Assembly (NCBI RefSeq): GCF_036388275.1
Contig: NZ_DASVSF010000015.1
Coordinates: forward strand, 1-64,000
Reading direction: 5' to 3'
Source of the DNA: Longimicrobium sp.
GTDB taxonomy: Bacteria; Gemmatimonadota; Gemmatimonadetes; Longimicrobiales; Longimicrobiaceae
Length of the DNA stretch: 64,000 nucleotides
This document shows, one piece after another, positions 44,004-53,106 of this stretch (positions are counted from its first letter, which is position 1; each line of letters starts with the position of its first letter). The notes below the pieces were generated by a model. It saw nothing but the letters and a program-made list of their open reading frames with translations, did no database searches and had not been told where the DNA came from. Both the position numbers and the translations under genes were made by a program.

Positions 44004-47000
44004 ATGCGAGTCTTGCTTCGGCCCGTTCCGCTCCTGATCGCGCTGCTCCTGGCGGTGGGCGCCGCGCCCCTCCAGGCCCAGCGCCGTTCGGTCATCCCGC
44101 CGCTGCACGTCCGGCCGCTTTCCACCGCGCCGGACACGGTGGCCCCCGACAGCAGCGGGCTGCGCTTTCGCCTGAGCGCCGCGCCGCTGCGCGCGCCGGA
44201 GCGCGAGACGCCCGCCCCCGCGCTGATGCTGCCGCGGGCAGACGCGGAGCGCATCCTGGCCCGGCTGGCGCCGCTGCCCTCCGTCGCCGCGGCGGAGCGG
44301 TTCGCCTTTCCCGCGGCCACGCTGCCGCCGCCGCGCACCGGGCGCACGGTGCTGGCGGGCTTTCCCCCGCCGGACAGCGCCGGGCCGGAGCGTCCCTCGG
44401 ATGTGGCGGCGCGCGCTCCCCTGACCGTGGTCCGCGCCGCGCCGCGGGGCGAGGTGCAGTTGGGCGCAGAGGTCACCGTCACCTTCTCGCAGGCGATGGT
44501 GCCGCTTTCCACCGTCAGCAACGTGGAGGCGCGCGAGGCGCCGGTCGTCATCACCCCGCGCATCGCCGGGCGCTGGCGCTGGCTGGACGTGCGCACCGTG
44601 GTGTTCACCCCCGAGGGCCGGGTGCCGTTCGCCACGGAGTACACCGTCACCATCCCCGCGGGCACCCGCTCCGCATCCGGCGGCGCGCTGGCGGAAGAGG
44701 TGCGGTGGACCTTCCGCACCCCCGAGCTGAACGGCATCGGGGCGTGGCCGTACGGCGACCGCGTGCGGCCCGATCCCGTGTTTCTCATCCACTTCGACCA
44801 GCAGGTGTCGCCGCCCGCGCTGCTTCCCTCCATCCGGCTGACGGCGGGTGGCGTGGAGCGGACGGTCCGCCTGGCATCCGCGGAGGAGATCCAGCGCGAC
44901 TCCGTGGCCCGCGCCTTTGCGGCGCAGGGGGAGCCCGGCACCTGGATCGCCTTCCGCGCCACGCAGCCGCTTCCGCTGAACACGCCCATCCAGGTGCAGG
45001 TGCGCCAGGGCGCGCCCTCCGCCGAGGGGCCGCTGCGCACCACGCGCGTCCAGGAGTGGAGCTTCCGCACGTACGCCCCGCTGCGCGTCACCGAGGCGCA
45101 ATGCGGGTATCGCGACGATGTGTGCCCGCCCGGCACAGCGTGGCGGGTACAGTTCAACAACGCGCTGGATTCCGCGGCGCGGCGCCCGGAGTGGGTGCGG
45201 GTGCAGCCCGCCCTCCCCGGCCTGCGCGTGTCGGTAGTCGGTAACCAGCTCTGGATTCACGGCGACGCCGAGCCCAACACCCGCTACACCGTGACCCTGG
45301 GCCGGGGCATCCGCGACGAGTTCGGCCAGGTGCTGGGGCGCGAGGAGACGCGGGTGTTCCGCGTGGGACCGCCCGAGCCGGGCATCATCGGGTTCGCGGA
45401 GCGGATGATGGTGCTGGAGGCGTCCGGCCCGCGCACCGTCTCCGTGTTCACCCACGACCTGCCGCGCCTGCGCCTTCGCATGAACCGCGTGCGGCCGGAA
45501 GACTGGGCGCAGTTCCGGCGGTGGACCCCCGAGGCGGGCGTCCTTCCGGGAACCACCGTGGTGGACCGCTGGCTCCGCGCGAACCCGGCGCGGGGCGCGG
45601 TCACCGAACACGCGATCGACGCCGACGAGGTGCTGCGGGGCGAGCCCGGGCACGTGCTGGTGTCCGTAGAGACCGAGGCGGGCCGCGAGTCCGCCACCTG
45701 GCTGCAGGTGACCCGCGTGGGCGTGGCCGCGTTCGCCGACCCGCAGGAGGTGCTGGTGTGGGCCACGGCCCTGCACGACGGCAGCCCCATCGCCGGCGCG
45801 CAGGTGCGCATGCTCCCCGACGGCACGGCCGGGGTGACGGGCCGGGACGGGCTGGTGTCGCTGGCGCTTCCGGGCGCGGCGGAGCGCGAGGGTCAGCGGT
45901 ACCTGGCGGCGGGCCCGCCCGGCGACCAGGCCATCCTCGTCCAGGGCCGTGGCGGCTGGCTGTCCCTCACGCGCGAGCCCAGGGAGACGGAGCTGCTGTG
46001 GTACGGCATCACCGACCGCAACCTGTACCGGCCGGGCGAGGAGGTGCGCTTCAAGGGATGGGTGCGGCGGTTCGAGCGCACCAAGAGGGGCGGCCTGGCT
46101 TCCGCGGGCGTGGGCTCCGGCGTCTCCTGGCGCGCGAGCGACCCGCAGGGGAACGAGATCGCCAAGGGCACCGCGCGGCTGACGGAGTTCGGCGGCTTCG
46201 ACGGGGTGTTCACCGTTCCCGCGGGGGCCAACCTGGGCGGCGCCGCGATCACGGTGCGCCTGGACGGAATGGAGGGCGAGCACCCCATCCAGTTCCAGGT
46301 GCAGGAGTTCCGCCGCCCGGAGTTCGAGGTGGCGGCGCAGGCCGATCCGGGTCCGCACGTGGTGGGCGGCTCGGCCCAGGTGTCGGTGACCGCCTCGTAC
46401 TTCAGCGGTGGCGCGCTTCCCGGCGCGGAGGTGTCGTGGCGTGTGGAGAGCCATCCGGCGACGTACACCCCGCCCGGGTGGGCCGAGTGGCGGTTCGGAA
46501 TGGAGGACGCAGGATGGTGGTCGTGGAGGCCGCGCCCGCCGCCGCCGCAGGAGACGCGCACGCTGGAGGGCGAGACGGACGTGCAGGGGCGGCACGCCAT
46601 CCGGCTGGATCTGGACCGCGCCGTCCCCCCGCGCGCCTACACGCTGAACGCGTACGCCACCGTCGTCGACGTCAACCGCCAGCCCTGGACGGCCAACGCC
46701 CAGCTGCTGGTGCATCCCGCCGAGGTGTACGTCGGGTTGCGGACGGAGCGCGCCTGGCAGATGCGCGGTGAGCCGATCCGCGTGGAGGGCATGGTGGTGG
46801 ACCTGGATGGAAAGCCGGTCACTGGGCGCCCCGTGCGGATGCGGGCCGAGCGGCTGTCCTGGGTGCAGCGGGGCGGCGGATGGGAAGAGGTGGCGGGCGA
46901 TACGCTGACGTGCGGCTTCGTCTCGGATCTCAATCCTCGCACCTGCACCTTCGCGACGCCGGAGGGCGGGCGCTACCGCCTGGTGGCGGACGTCACCGAC

Positions 47001-50000
47001 GAGCGGGGCCGCCCGTCGCGCACCGAGGTGACGGTGTGGGTGTCGGGCGGCGCGCCCTTTCAGCAGCCGGGGCAGCGGATGGGGGCCGCCCAGCAGGTTC
47101 GCCTTCTTCCCGACCGCGAGCGCTATGCGCCGGGCGATACGGCGCGCATCCTGGTGCAGCTTCCGTTCTGGCCCGCGCGCGGCCTGATGACGGTGCGCCG
47201 CAACGGCATCGTCAGCACCGATACCATCCAGTCCGACTCGTCCACGTTCATCCTGGCGGTGCCCGTCACCGAGGCCGACATCCCCAACACCCACGTGCAG
47301 GTGGACGTGGTGGGCGCGTCGGACACCATCCCGGGATCGCGCGGGACGGACTTCGCCAGCGGCACGGCCATGCTCAGCGTGCCGCCCACGGGCCGGTCGC
47401 TGTCGATCGTTCCCCTCGCCGCGGATTCGGTGGCGGTGCCCGACGCGCCGGCGTCCGTCACCGTGCAGGTGAACGACGCGCAGGGCCGTCCCGTGCCCGG
47501 CGCCGAGGTGGCGCTTGCCGTGGTGGACGAGGCGGTGCTGGCGCTCACCGGCTACCGCTTCAGCGACCCGCTGGAGCTGTTCCATCCGGCGTCCGGTCCG
47601 GGCACGACGGACGCCTGGCTGCACCCCTCCGTGCTGAAGCGCGGCTCGGGCGTGGGGGTGGTCAGCGGCCGGGTGCGCGACACCGCGGGGCAGCCGGTCG
47701 CGGGCGCGATGGTCACCGTAGAGGGAACGGACCTGCGGGTGGCGACGGACGCGGCCGGCGCGTTCCGGCTGACCGGCGTGCCGTCCGGCCCGCGGACCCT
47801 CACCGCAGCCAGGATCGGGCTGGGCTCCGCGTCGCGCGACGTGGTGGTGGGTCCGGACCCGGTGCAGGTGGACATCGTGATGCGGGCGGACGAGGTGCAG
47901 TTGGAGAGCATCACCGTCACCGGGTTCGGCGCGGCGGACGGCGTGGTGCTGCAGGGCAGGATGGGCGGCGTGGTAGGCCGCGCGTCGTCCACCGCTCCCC
48001 CGGCGCCGCCCATGCCCGCCCCGGTGTCGGCGCCCCCTCCGGAGGAGCCGCAGCCCGCCATCGCCGTCCGCACCAACTTCAACCCGCTGGCGGTGTGGAC
48101 GCCGGTGGTGCGGACGGACGCGGAGGGACGGGCGACGGTTCCGTTCACCCTGCCCAGCAGCCTCACGCGCTACCGTGTGATGGCCGTCGCGGCACAGGGG
48201 CTGGCGCGGTTCGGGGCGGGCGAGTCGTCCCTTACCGTCCGCCAGCCGCTGATGGTGCGCCCGTCGGCGCCGCGGTTCCTGAACTTCGGCGACCGCTTCG
48301 ACTTCACCGTCGTCATCCAGAACCAGACGGGGGAGCCGATGACCGTGGACGTGGCCGCCCGCGCGGAGGGCATCGCGTTCGCCGAGCCAGGGCGCCGGGT
48401 GACGGTGCCGGCAAACGACCGCGTGGAGGTGCGCATTCCGGGCGAGGCGGTGCGCGCGGGGACGGCGCACGTGCAGGTGGCGGCCGTCTCCGGCGCCCGC
48501 TCCGACGCGGCGTTCGTCACCCTGCCCGTCTACACGCCGGCTACGGCCGAGGCGTTCGCCACGTACGGCAACTTCACCGAGGGCGCGGCCACGCTGCCGC
48601 TGCAGATCGACGAGAACGACGTGCTTCCCGGCTTTGGCGGACTGGAGGTGAGCACCTCGTCCACGGCGCTGCACGAGCTGACGGACGCGTTCCTGTACCT
48701 GGTCAAGTACCCGTACCATGGCTCGGAGCAGATCGCCTCGCGGCTGCTGGCCGTGGCCGCGCTGCGCGACGTGCTCACCGAGTTCCGCGCCGAGGGGCTG
48801 CCGCCTGCGCAGGCGCTGGCGGACTCGGTGGCGCGCGACATCCAGGCGCTCCGCAGGATGCAGAACCACGATGGCGGCTGGGACTTCTGGCGCGGCGACC
48901 GCGAGTCGTGGCCGTACGTGAGCGTGCACGTGACGCACGCGCTGGTTCGCATGCGCGAGCGGGGCTACCCGGTGCCCGACGACATGCTTCAGCGGGCCCT
49001 GCAGTACACGCGCACGGTACGGGAGCGTATGCCGGCCTGGTACCCGGAGCCGTCCCGCCGCGCGATCCGTGCGTATGCGCTCTATGTCCGCTCGCTGGCG
49101 GGGGAGCGCGTGGGCGGCGAGGTGACGGCGCTCCTGCGCGAGGCCGAGGCCGGCCGGCTTCCGCTGGAGGTGGTGGGATGGCTGCTCGCCGCGTCTGCGG
49201 GGCAGGGGGGAACGCAGGAAACGCGTGACGAGCTGCTGCGCATCGTCAACAACCGCGCGACGGAGACGGCCTCCACCGCCACCTTCGCCAACACCTACGA
49301 ACAGGGCGAGTACCTGCTCCTTCACAGCAGCCGCCGCACGGACGCCGTGGTGCTCGAGGCGCTGCTTCGGACGGAGCCCCGCAACCCGCTGGTGGCCAAG
49401 ACGGTGCGCGGGCTGCTGGGCGGGCGGCGCGCGGGCCGGTGGAGCAACACGCAGGAGAACGCGTGGGTGCTGCTGGCGCTGGACCGCTACTTCCGCGAGT
49501 ACGAGGCGCAGACCCCCGATTTCGTCGCCCGCGTGTGGCTGGGCGAGCGCTTTGCCGGCGAGCACGCGTTCGCCGGCCGCAACGCCGACCGCCACCAGCT
49601 GACGGTGCCCATCGACGCCCTGGTGGAGCTGAATCCCGAGTCGGTGACCGTCGGCAAGGAAGGCGCGGGGCGCGTGTACTACCGCGCGGGGCTGCGGTAC
49701 GCGCCGCGCGGGCTGGATCTGCCGTCGCTGGACCGCGGGTTCTCGGTGGAGCGCACCTACGAGGCCATCGACGATCCGTCGGATGTGGTGCGCGGGGAGG
49801 ACGGCGTGTGGCGGATCAGGCCGGGTGCGCGGGTGCGGGTGACGGTGACGATGGTGACGCCCAGCCGCCGGGTGCACGTGGCGCTGGTGGATCCGCTGCC
49901 CGCCGGGTTCGAGCCCGTGAACACGGCCCTGCGCGGCGCCGAGGTGGTGCCGCCGGCCGACACGCCGGACCAGGCGCCCTGGACCGTTTCGCACCGCGGC

Positions 50001-50219
50001 TGGTGGTGGGGGCCGTGGTTCCAGCACCAGAACCTGCGCGACGACCGCGCCGAGGCGTTCACCACGCACCTGAACGCCGGCGTGCACACCTATTCCTACG
50101 TGGCGCGCGCCACCACGCTCGGCGAGTTCATCGTGCCGCCGCCGCGCGCGGAAGAGATGTACAGCCCCGAGACGTTCGGCCGCGGAAGCTCCGATCGGGT
50201 GAGGATCGAAGACAACTGA
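44004..50219 (+). CDS. Alpha-2-macroglobulin-family protein with inserted carboxypeptidase-regulatory domain
   Basis: The 2071-residue secreted protein has a signal peptide (to about residue 26, LQAQ) and a BIG5/SbsA-like Ig domain (about 140-245). Macroglobulin domains follow with ITDRNLYRPGEEVRFKGWVR (about 667), a bait-region domain (to VVDEAVLAL, about 1180) and the A2M domain (VWTPVVRTDAEGRATVPFTL, about 1363). Between the last two lies a CarboxypepD_reg-like domain (about 1217-1312: GRVRDTAGQPVAGAMVTVEG) ending in SITVTGFGAADG, typical of the start of SusC plugs, then a Pro-rich linker. At the thioester site, where the family usually has YPYGCLEQ, this protein has YPYHGSEQ (H1572-Q1576), so no thioester can form. 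No pbpC gene is adjacent. Likely role: trapping or inhibiting proteases in the envelope without covalent capture. Confidence 0.9.
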   Translation: MRVLLRPVPLLIALLLAVGAAPLQAQRRSVIPPLHVRPLSTAPDTVAPDSSGLRFRLSAAPLRAPERETPAPALMLPRADAERILARLAPLPSVAAAERFAFPAATLPPPRTGRTVLAGFPPPDSAGPERPSDVAARAPLTVVRAAPRGEVQLGAEVTVTFSQAMVPLSTVSNVEAREAPVVITPRIAGRWRWLDVRTVVFTPEGRVPFATEYTVTIPAGTRSASGGALAEEVRWTFRTPELNGIGAWPYGDRVRPDPVFLIHFDQQVSPPALLPSIRLTAGGVERTVRLASAEEIQRDSVARAFAAQGEPGTWIAFRATQPLPLNTPIQVQVRQGAPSAEGPLRTTRVQEWSFRTYAPLRVTEAQCGYRDDVCPPGTAWRVQFNNALDSAARRPEWVRVQPALPGLRVSVVGNQLWIHGDAEPNTRYTVTLGRGIRDEFGQVLGREETRVFRVGPPEPGIIGFAERMMVLEASGPRTVSVFTHDLPRLRLRMNRVRPEDWAQFRRWTPEAGVLPGTTVVDRWLRANPARGAVTEHAIDADEVLRGEPGHVLVSVETEAGRESATWLQVTRVGVAAFADPQEVLVWATALHDGSPIAGAQVRMLPDGTAGVTGRDGLVSLALPGAAEREGQRYLAAGPPGDQAILVQGRGGWLSLTREPRETELLWYGITDRNLYRPGEEVRFKGWVRRFERTKRGGLASAGVGSGVSWRASDPQGNEIAKGTARLTEFGGFDGVFTVPAGANLGGAAITVRLDGMEGEHPIQFQVQEFRRPEFEVAAQADPGPHVVGGSAQVSVTASYFSGGALPGAEVSWRVESHPATYTPPGWAEWRFGMEDAGWWSWRPRPPPPQETRTLEGETDVQGRHAIRLDLDRAVPPRAYTLNAYATVVDVNRQPWTANAQLLVHPAEVYVGLRTERAWQMRGEPIRVEGMVVDLDGKPVTGRPVRMRAERLSWVQRGGGWEEVAGDTLTCGFVSDLNPRTCTFATPEGGRYRLVADVTDERGRPSRTEVTVWVSGGAPFQQPGQRMGAAQQVRLLPDRERYAPGDTARILVQLPFWPARGLMTVRRNGIVSTDTIQSDSSTFILAVPVTEADIPNTHVQVDVVGASDTIPGSRGTDFASGTAMLSVPPTGRSLSIVPLAADSVAVPDAPASVTVQVNDAQGRPVPGAEVALAVVDEAVLALTGYRFSDPLELFHPASGPGTTDAWLHPSVLKRGSGVGVVSGRVRDTAGQPVAGAMVTVEGTDLRVATDAAGAFRLTGVPSGPRTLTAARIGLGSASRDVVVGPDPVQVDIVMRADEVQLESITVTGFGAADGVVLQGRMGGVVGRASSTAPPAPPMPAPVSAPPPEEPQPAIAVRTNFNPLAVWTPVVRTDAEGRATVPFTLPSSLTRYRVMAVAAQGLARFGAGESSLTVRQPLMVRPSAPRFLNFGDRFDFTVVIQNQTGEPMTVDVAARAEGIAFAEPGRRVTVPANDRVEVRIPGEAVRAGTAHVQVAAVSGARSDAAFVTLPVYTPATAEAFATYGNFTEGAATLPLQIDENDVLPGFGGLEVSTSSTALHELTDAFLYLVKYPYHGSEQIASRLLAVAALRDVLTEFRAEGLPPAQALADSVARDIQALRRMQNHDGGWDFWRGDRESWPYVSVHVTHALVRMRERGYPVPDDMLQRALQYTRTVRERMPAWYPEPSRRAIRAYALYVRSLAGERVGGEVTALLREAEAGRLPLEVVGWLLAASAGQGGTQETRDELLRIVNNRATETASTATFANTYEQGEYLLLHSSRRTDAVVLEALLRTEPRNPLVAKTVRGLLGGRRAGRWSNTQENAWVLLALDRYFREYEAQTPDFVARVWLGERFAGEHAFAGRNADRHQLTVPIDALVELNPESVTVGKEGAGRVYYRAGLRYAPRGLDLPSLDRGFSVERTYEAIDDPSDVVRGEDGVWRIRPGARVRVTVTMVTPSRRVHVALVDPLPAGFEPVNTALRGAEVVPPADTPDQAPWTVSHRGWWWGPWFQHQNLRDDRAEAFTTHLNAGVHTYSYVARATTLGEFIVPPPRAEEMYSPETFGRGSSDRVRIEDN

Positions 50220-50223
50220 CGGG

Positions 50224-50290
50224 TCTCACACGGAGGGCACGGAGGACACGGGGGGGGGGCACGGGAGGATGATCCCCGCGCCCCCTCCGT
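50224..50290. repeat. CACGGAGG repeat, partial copy 3
   Basis: TCACACGGAGGGCACGGAGG starts at 50224, followed by a run of G and a short CCCCCTCCGT. The right arm is largely lost. The gap to 50447 shows no other feature. Confidence 0.55.
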
Positions 50291-50447
50291 TTTGTGCTCG
50301 ACCCGGTATCCTGTTGGGTGGATGAAACTTGCGCGTTCACCTGTCGTATGGATTGGCGCGCCGGTGCCACCGAGCGCCTGCGGACGGTGGGCTCCCCCTC
50401 CAGCGTCCGCTGCCACGATCGAGAGGGATGGACAGGAGAGCTCCGCC

Positions 50448-50558
50448 ATGGCAACCGACAAGCCGCGCCCGCCGAACGGTCCGGCCACCACCGGCAACCC
50501 GTCCGGCGGCGGCCGAGGCAACAATCCCCCGGCGCCGAAGCCGGGACCGAAGAAGTAG
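50448..50558 (+). CDS. 36-aa Pro/Gly/Asn-rich peptide, unknown
   Basis: ATG at 50448 follows ACAGGAGAG at ideal distance, and the stop is directly followed by a perfect hairpin terminator, so this short ORF looks genuine. The peptide is hydrophilic and basic at its end (KPGPKK), rich in Pro/Gly/Asn, and has no hydrophobic part. Function is unknown. Confidence 0.6.
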   Translation: MATDKPRPPNGPATTGNPSGGGRGNNPPAPKPGPKK

Positions 50559-50561
50559 GAC

Positions 50562-50603
50562 AACACGAAGCCCCTCGCCAGGTATGGTGCGGGGCTTCGT
50601 GTT
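50562..50603 (+). terminator. 13-bp hairpin after the small peptide gene
   Basis: AACACGAAGCCCC (50562-50574) pairs with GGGGCTTCGTGTT (50591-50603), 16-nt loop. It ends in GTT without a long T-run. Confidence 0.7.
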
Positions 50604-50662
50604 CGATGGGAGGCTGAATCGGTCTGCTTGCCGGACCTATTCCCTGTTCGCTGTCCCTCGAC

Positions 50663-51238
50663 CTAGAACGTCAGCCGGAGCGCCATCACCGGCCCGATGA
50701 AGTCGGCGGGCAGTGCGCCGCCGCCCGCGCCGGGGCGGGTCTGGTAGCGAACGCCCAAGCGGCCGTTCAGCATCTTCTGGCCGCCAATGTCCACACCGCT
50801 CTCCAGCACGAATGACGGACGATCATCCCTGGCCTTCGTCACCACCTCCGAAAGCCCCGCCCCCGCGGACACGTAGGGCTGCCAGGTCCCCGCGTGGTTG
50901 AATGTGCGCATCACGCCCATGTGCATGGCGTTGCCCTCTTCACCGCAACGGCCGTCATCGAAGTACGTGTCCCCGTTCTCGTCCGCGCCCACGTAGGCCA
51001 CGCAGATGAGCCCCCACAGCCAGCGGTTGTAGTCGGCGAAGAAGGTCCACTCGCTGTTGGCCGAGGGGCGCACCTGAATCTGCACGCCTGCCTGCATGGC
51101 GACCAGGAACGCCGTGCCGAAATAGGGCATCACGCCGACTTCCGGCCGCGACTCCCCCGGCTGCTGGGCGGCGGACGGAGCCGCGGCGCATGCCAGCGCC
51201 AAGGCCAGGAGCAGGCGCGAAGGGCGGAGGATGGACAT
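50663..51238 (-). CDS. Small outer-membrane beta-barrel-like protein
   Basis: The 191-residue protein has a signal peptide (LLLALALACAAAPSAAQQ) and alternating strands ending in VMALRLTF, the C-terminal aromatic typical of outer-membrane barrels. About eight strands can be drawn, like OmpX/OprF-size barrels. Two Cys in the middle (GLICVAY and GRCGEE) may pair. No function is recognised. Confidence 0.7.
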   Translation of the reverse strand: MSILRPSRLLLALALACAAAPSAAQQPGESRPEVGVMPYFGTAFLVAMQAGVQIQVRPSANSEWTFFADYNRWLWGLICVAYVGADENGDTYFDDGRCGEEGNAMHMGVMRTFNHAGTWQPYVSAGAGLSEVVTKARDDRPSFVLESGVDIGGQKMLNGRLGVRYQTRPGAGGGALPADFIGPVMALRLTF

Positions 51239-51351
51239 CGGTGCGTACGTTGAGGGTTCCGGCGGATGGGACGCACGTGTCTACGCCCGAGCCGTGCGGT
51301 TTGTGACGGGTGGGGGTGGCCGGTCCGGCAAATCCGGACCGGCCGCCGTCG

Positions 51352-51897
51352 TCAGCGCTTGAGGCGCGACGTGTATGCCTTGCGGAATTTGCTCACCTTG
51401 GGCGCGATCACCACCTGGCAGTATCCCTGGTAGGGGTTCCGCGCGTAGTAGTCCTGGTGATAGCTCTCCGCCCGGTAGAACTCGGATGCGGGGCTCACCT
51501 CGGTGACGATGGGATCGTCGTACAGCCGCCGCTCCGTCAACTCGCGGATCACCTCTTCGGCCACGCGCCGCTGCTCGTCGTCGTGATAGAAGACCACCGA
51601 GCGGTACTGCGTCCCCTCGTCTCCACCCTGGCGGTTGAGGGTGGTGGGATCGTGGGTGGTGAAGAAGATCTCCAGGATCTCACGGAACGGGATCTCCGCC
51701 GGGTCGAACGTCACCTGCACCACCTCGGCGTGCCCCGTGCGTCCCGAGCACACCTGCTCGTAGGAAGGGTTCGGCATCGGCCCACCCATGTATCCCGACA
51801 CCACGCGGTCCACCCCGCGCAGGTCCACGAACACCGCTTCCGTGCACCAGAAGCAGCCCCCGCCCAGCGTGGCCACTTCGCGTCCCGTATCCGCCAT
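51352..51897 (-). CDS. msrA: Peptide methionine sulfoxide reductase MsrA
   Basis: The 181-residue protein has the catalytic GCFWCTE near the N-terminus and the MsrA motifs VVSGYMGG, YEQVCSGRTGHAEVV and HDPTTLNRQGGDEGTQYRS. It reduces methionine-S-sulfoxide in proteins; a Cys in GYCQV near the end could act as the resolving residue. Ribosome site AGGGAGTG precedes the ATG at 51897. It is cytoplasmic, with no signal. Confidence 0.96.
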   Translation of the reverse strand: MADTGREVATLGGGCFWCTEAVFVDLRGVDRVVSGYMGGPMPNPSYEQVCSGRTGHAEVVQVTFDPAEIPFREILEIFFTTHDPTTLNRQGGDEGTQYRSVVFYHDDEQRRVAEEVIRELTERRLYDDPIVTEVSPASEFYRAESYHQDYYARNPYQGYCQVVIAPKVSKFRKAYTSRLKR

Positions 51898-51954
51898 CGA
51901 TCACTCCCTATGCTCGCTCCAGATCGCGGATGATCGCCATCCGCTGAAACCTGC

Positions 51955-51985
51955 GTGCGCCGCCGCCGTACGGCGGCGGGCGCAC
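51955..51985. repeat. Long G+C hairpin between msrA and the M23 gene
   Basis: CGCCGCCG-TA-CGGCGGCG (51961-51978) is a perfect palindrome, extended by GTGCGC (51955-51960) and GCGCAC (51980-51985) with one bulged base. It lies between two divergent genes, 58 nt from msrA and 35 nt from the M23 start. It could be a cruciform or a regulatory site. Confidence 0.5.
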
Positions 51986-52019
51986 AAGACCCTGTACACC
52001 GCAGCCCCGGAAACAGCCG

Positions 52020-53102
52020 ATGCTCTCTCTTCTGCTCGCGATCACCCTGGCCCCCGCCCCCGCGCCCGCCGACACACCTGCGGTTGGCGTCACCGTGGCA
52101 CCCGGCCGCGTGTTCATCGAGAAGGGCGCGTCACAGTACCTGAACTTCGACTTCGTCGTCCAGAACCGCGGGGCCGATTCGCTGGAAGTCGTGCGCGTGG
52201 AGGTGTCCGTCTACGACCGCGCAGGCGGGCTGCAAGTGCGCAAGCTGGTAAACCAGAACGGCCCCAGCCCCAGCGCGCTCACCCTGCTTCCGGACCGCCT
52301 GCTCGCCCCCGGCGCCACGGGGATGATCTTCAATCCATTCGCCGAGTTTCCGCGCGAGGTGGAGCTCGCCACCCTGCGATACGAGCTCGAGTTCCGTGCA
52401 CGGGGTGGCGAGGGGCAGGCCGCGCCCGTCGTCGTTCACGCCACCGTTGCGCCCGAGCCGTACGCCAACCGCACGGCGCTGCAGATGCCCGTGGACGGGC
52501 GGGTGCTGGTGTGGGACGGCCACGACTTCTACTCGCACCACCGGCGATGGAACTGGACGCACCCCATGCTGGCCTCCCACTGCTTCACGAGCAACGCCAG
52601 CCGCTACGCATACGACTTCGTGGTGCTCGGCGCGGCGGACAGCACGCACGCCGGAGACGGCTCGTCGCACGAGCAGTGGTACGGGTACGGCCAGCCGGTC
52701 CGCGCCCCGGCCGCCGGACGCGTGATCGCGGCCATGGACGGCAGCGCCGACGACGGCCAGTTCGACCTCTCCAGGCTCTGTGCCGACGAGCTGGTGGCGT
52801 ACGGCAACGCGGTGGTGATCGACCACGGCGGCGGCGAGATGAGCGTGCTCGCTCACCTGCGCCAGGGCTCCGTCGCGGTGCGTGTGGGAGACGCGGTAGC
52901 GCAGGGGCAGGTAGTCGCCGCGGTGGGGTCGTCGGGAAGCTCGCTCTTCCCGCACCTGCACTACCAGCTCGTCACCGGCGTGCAGCACGGGGGCGAAGGG
53001 CTGCCGTCGTACTTTCCCGGCGCGCGGGTGCGGCGCGGGGCGGGATGGGTGCCCGCCCCGAACGGCCAGGTGGACAGCGGCGACATCGTCCAGGGCCGCT
53101 GA
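52020..53102 (+). CDS. Secreted M23-type metallopeptidase
   Basis: The 360-residue protein has a short signal peptide and a beta-sandwich domain (about 30-145). A LytM/M23 domain follows with RYAYDFVVLGAADSTHAGDG (H-x(n)-D-like first ligands), VVIDHGGGEMSVLAHLRQGS and the HxH motif FPHLHYQL. M23 enzymes cut peptidoglycan cross-links. The N-terminal beta-domain is unlike usual M23 partners. It ends 4 nt before a convergent gene. Confidence 0.86.
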   Translation: MLSLLLAITLAPAPAPADTPAVGVTVAPGRVFIEKGASQYLNFDFVVQNRGADSLEVVRVEVSVYDRAGGLQVRKLVNQNGPSPSALTLLPDRLLAPGATGMIFNPFAEFPREVELATLRYELEFRARGGEGQAAPVVVHATVAPEPYANRTALQMPVDGRVLVWDGHDFYSHHRRWNWTHPMLASHCFTSNASRYAYDFVVLGAADSTHAGDGSSHEQWYGYGQPVRAPAAGRVIAAMDGSADDGQFDLSRLCADELVAYGNAVVIDHGGGEMSVLAHLRQGSVAVRVGDAVAQGQVVAAVGSSGSSLFPHLHYQLVTGVQHGGEGLPSYFPGARVRRGAGWVPAPNGQVDSGDIVQGR

Positions 53103-53106
53103 GGCG

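Noticed and set aside
43017..50087. 2356-codon open frame on the minus strand opposite the A2M gene
   Set aside because: It is a mirror of a G+C-rich gene: composition is His/Arg/Val-rich without domain structure, and the plus-strand product has clear A2M domains.
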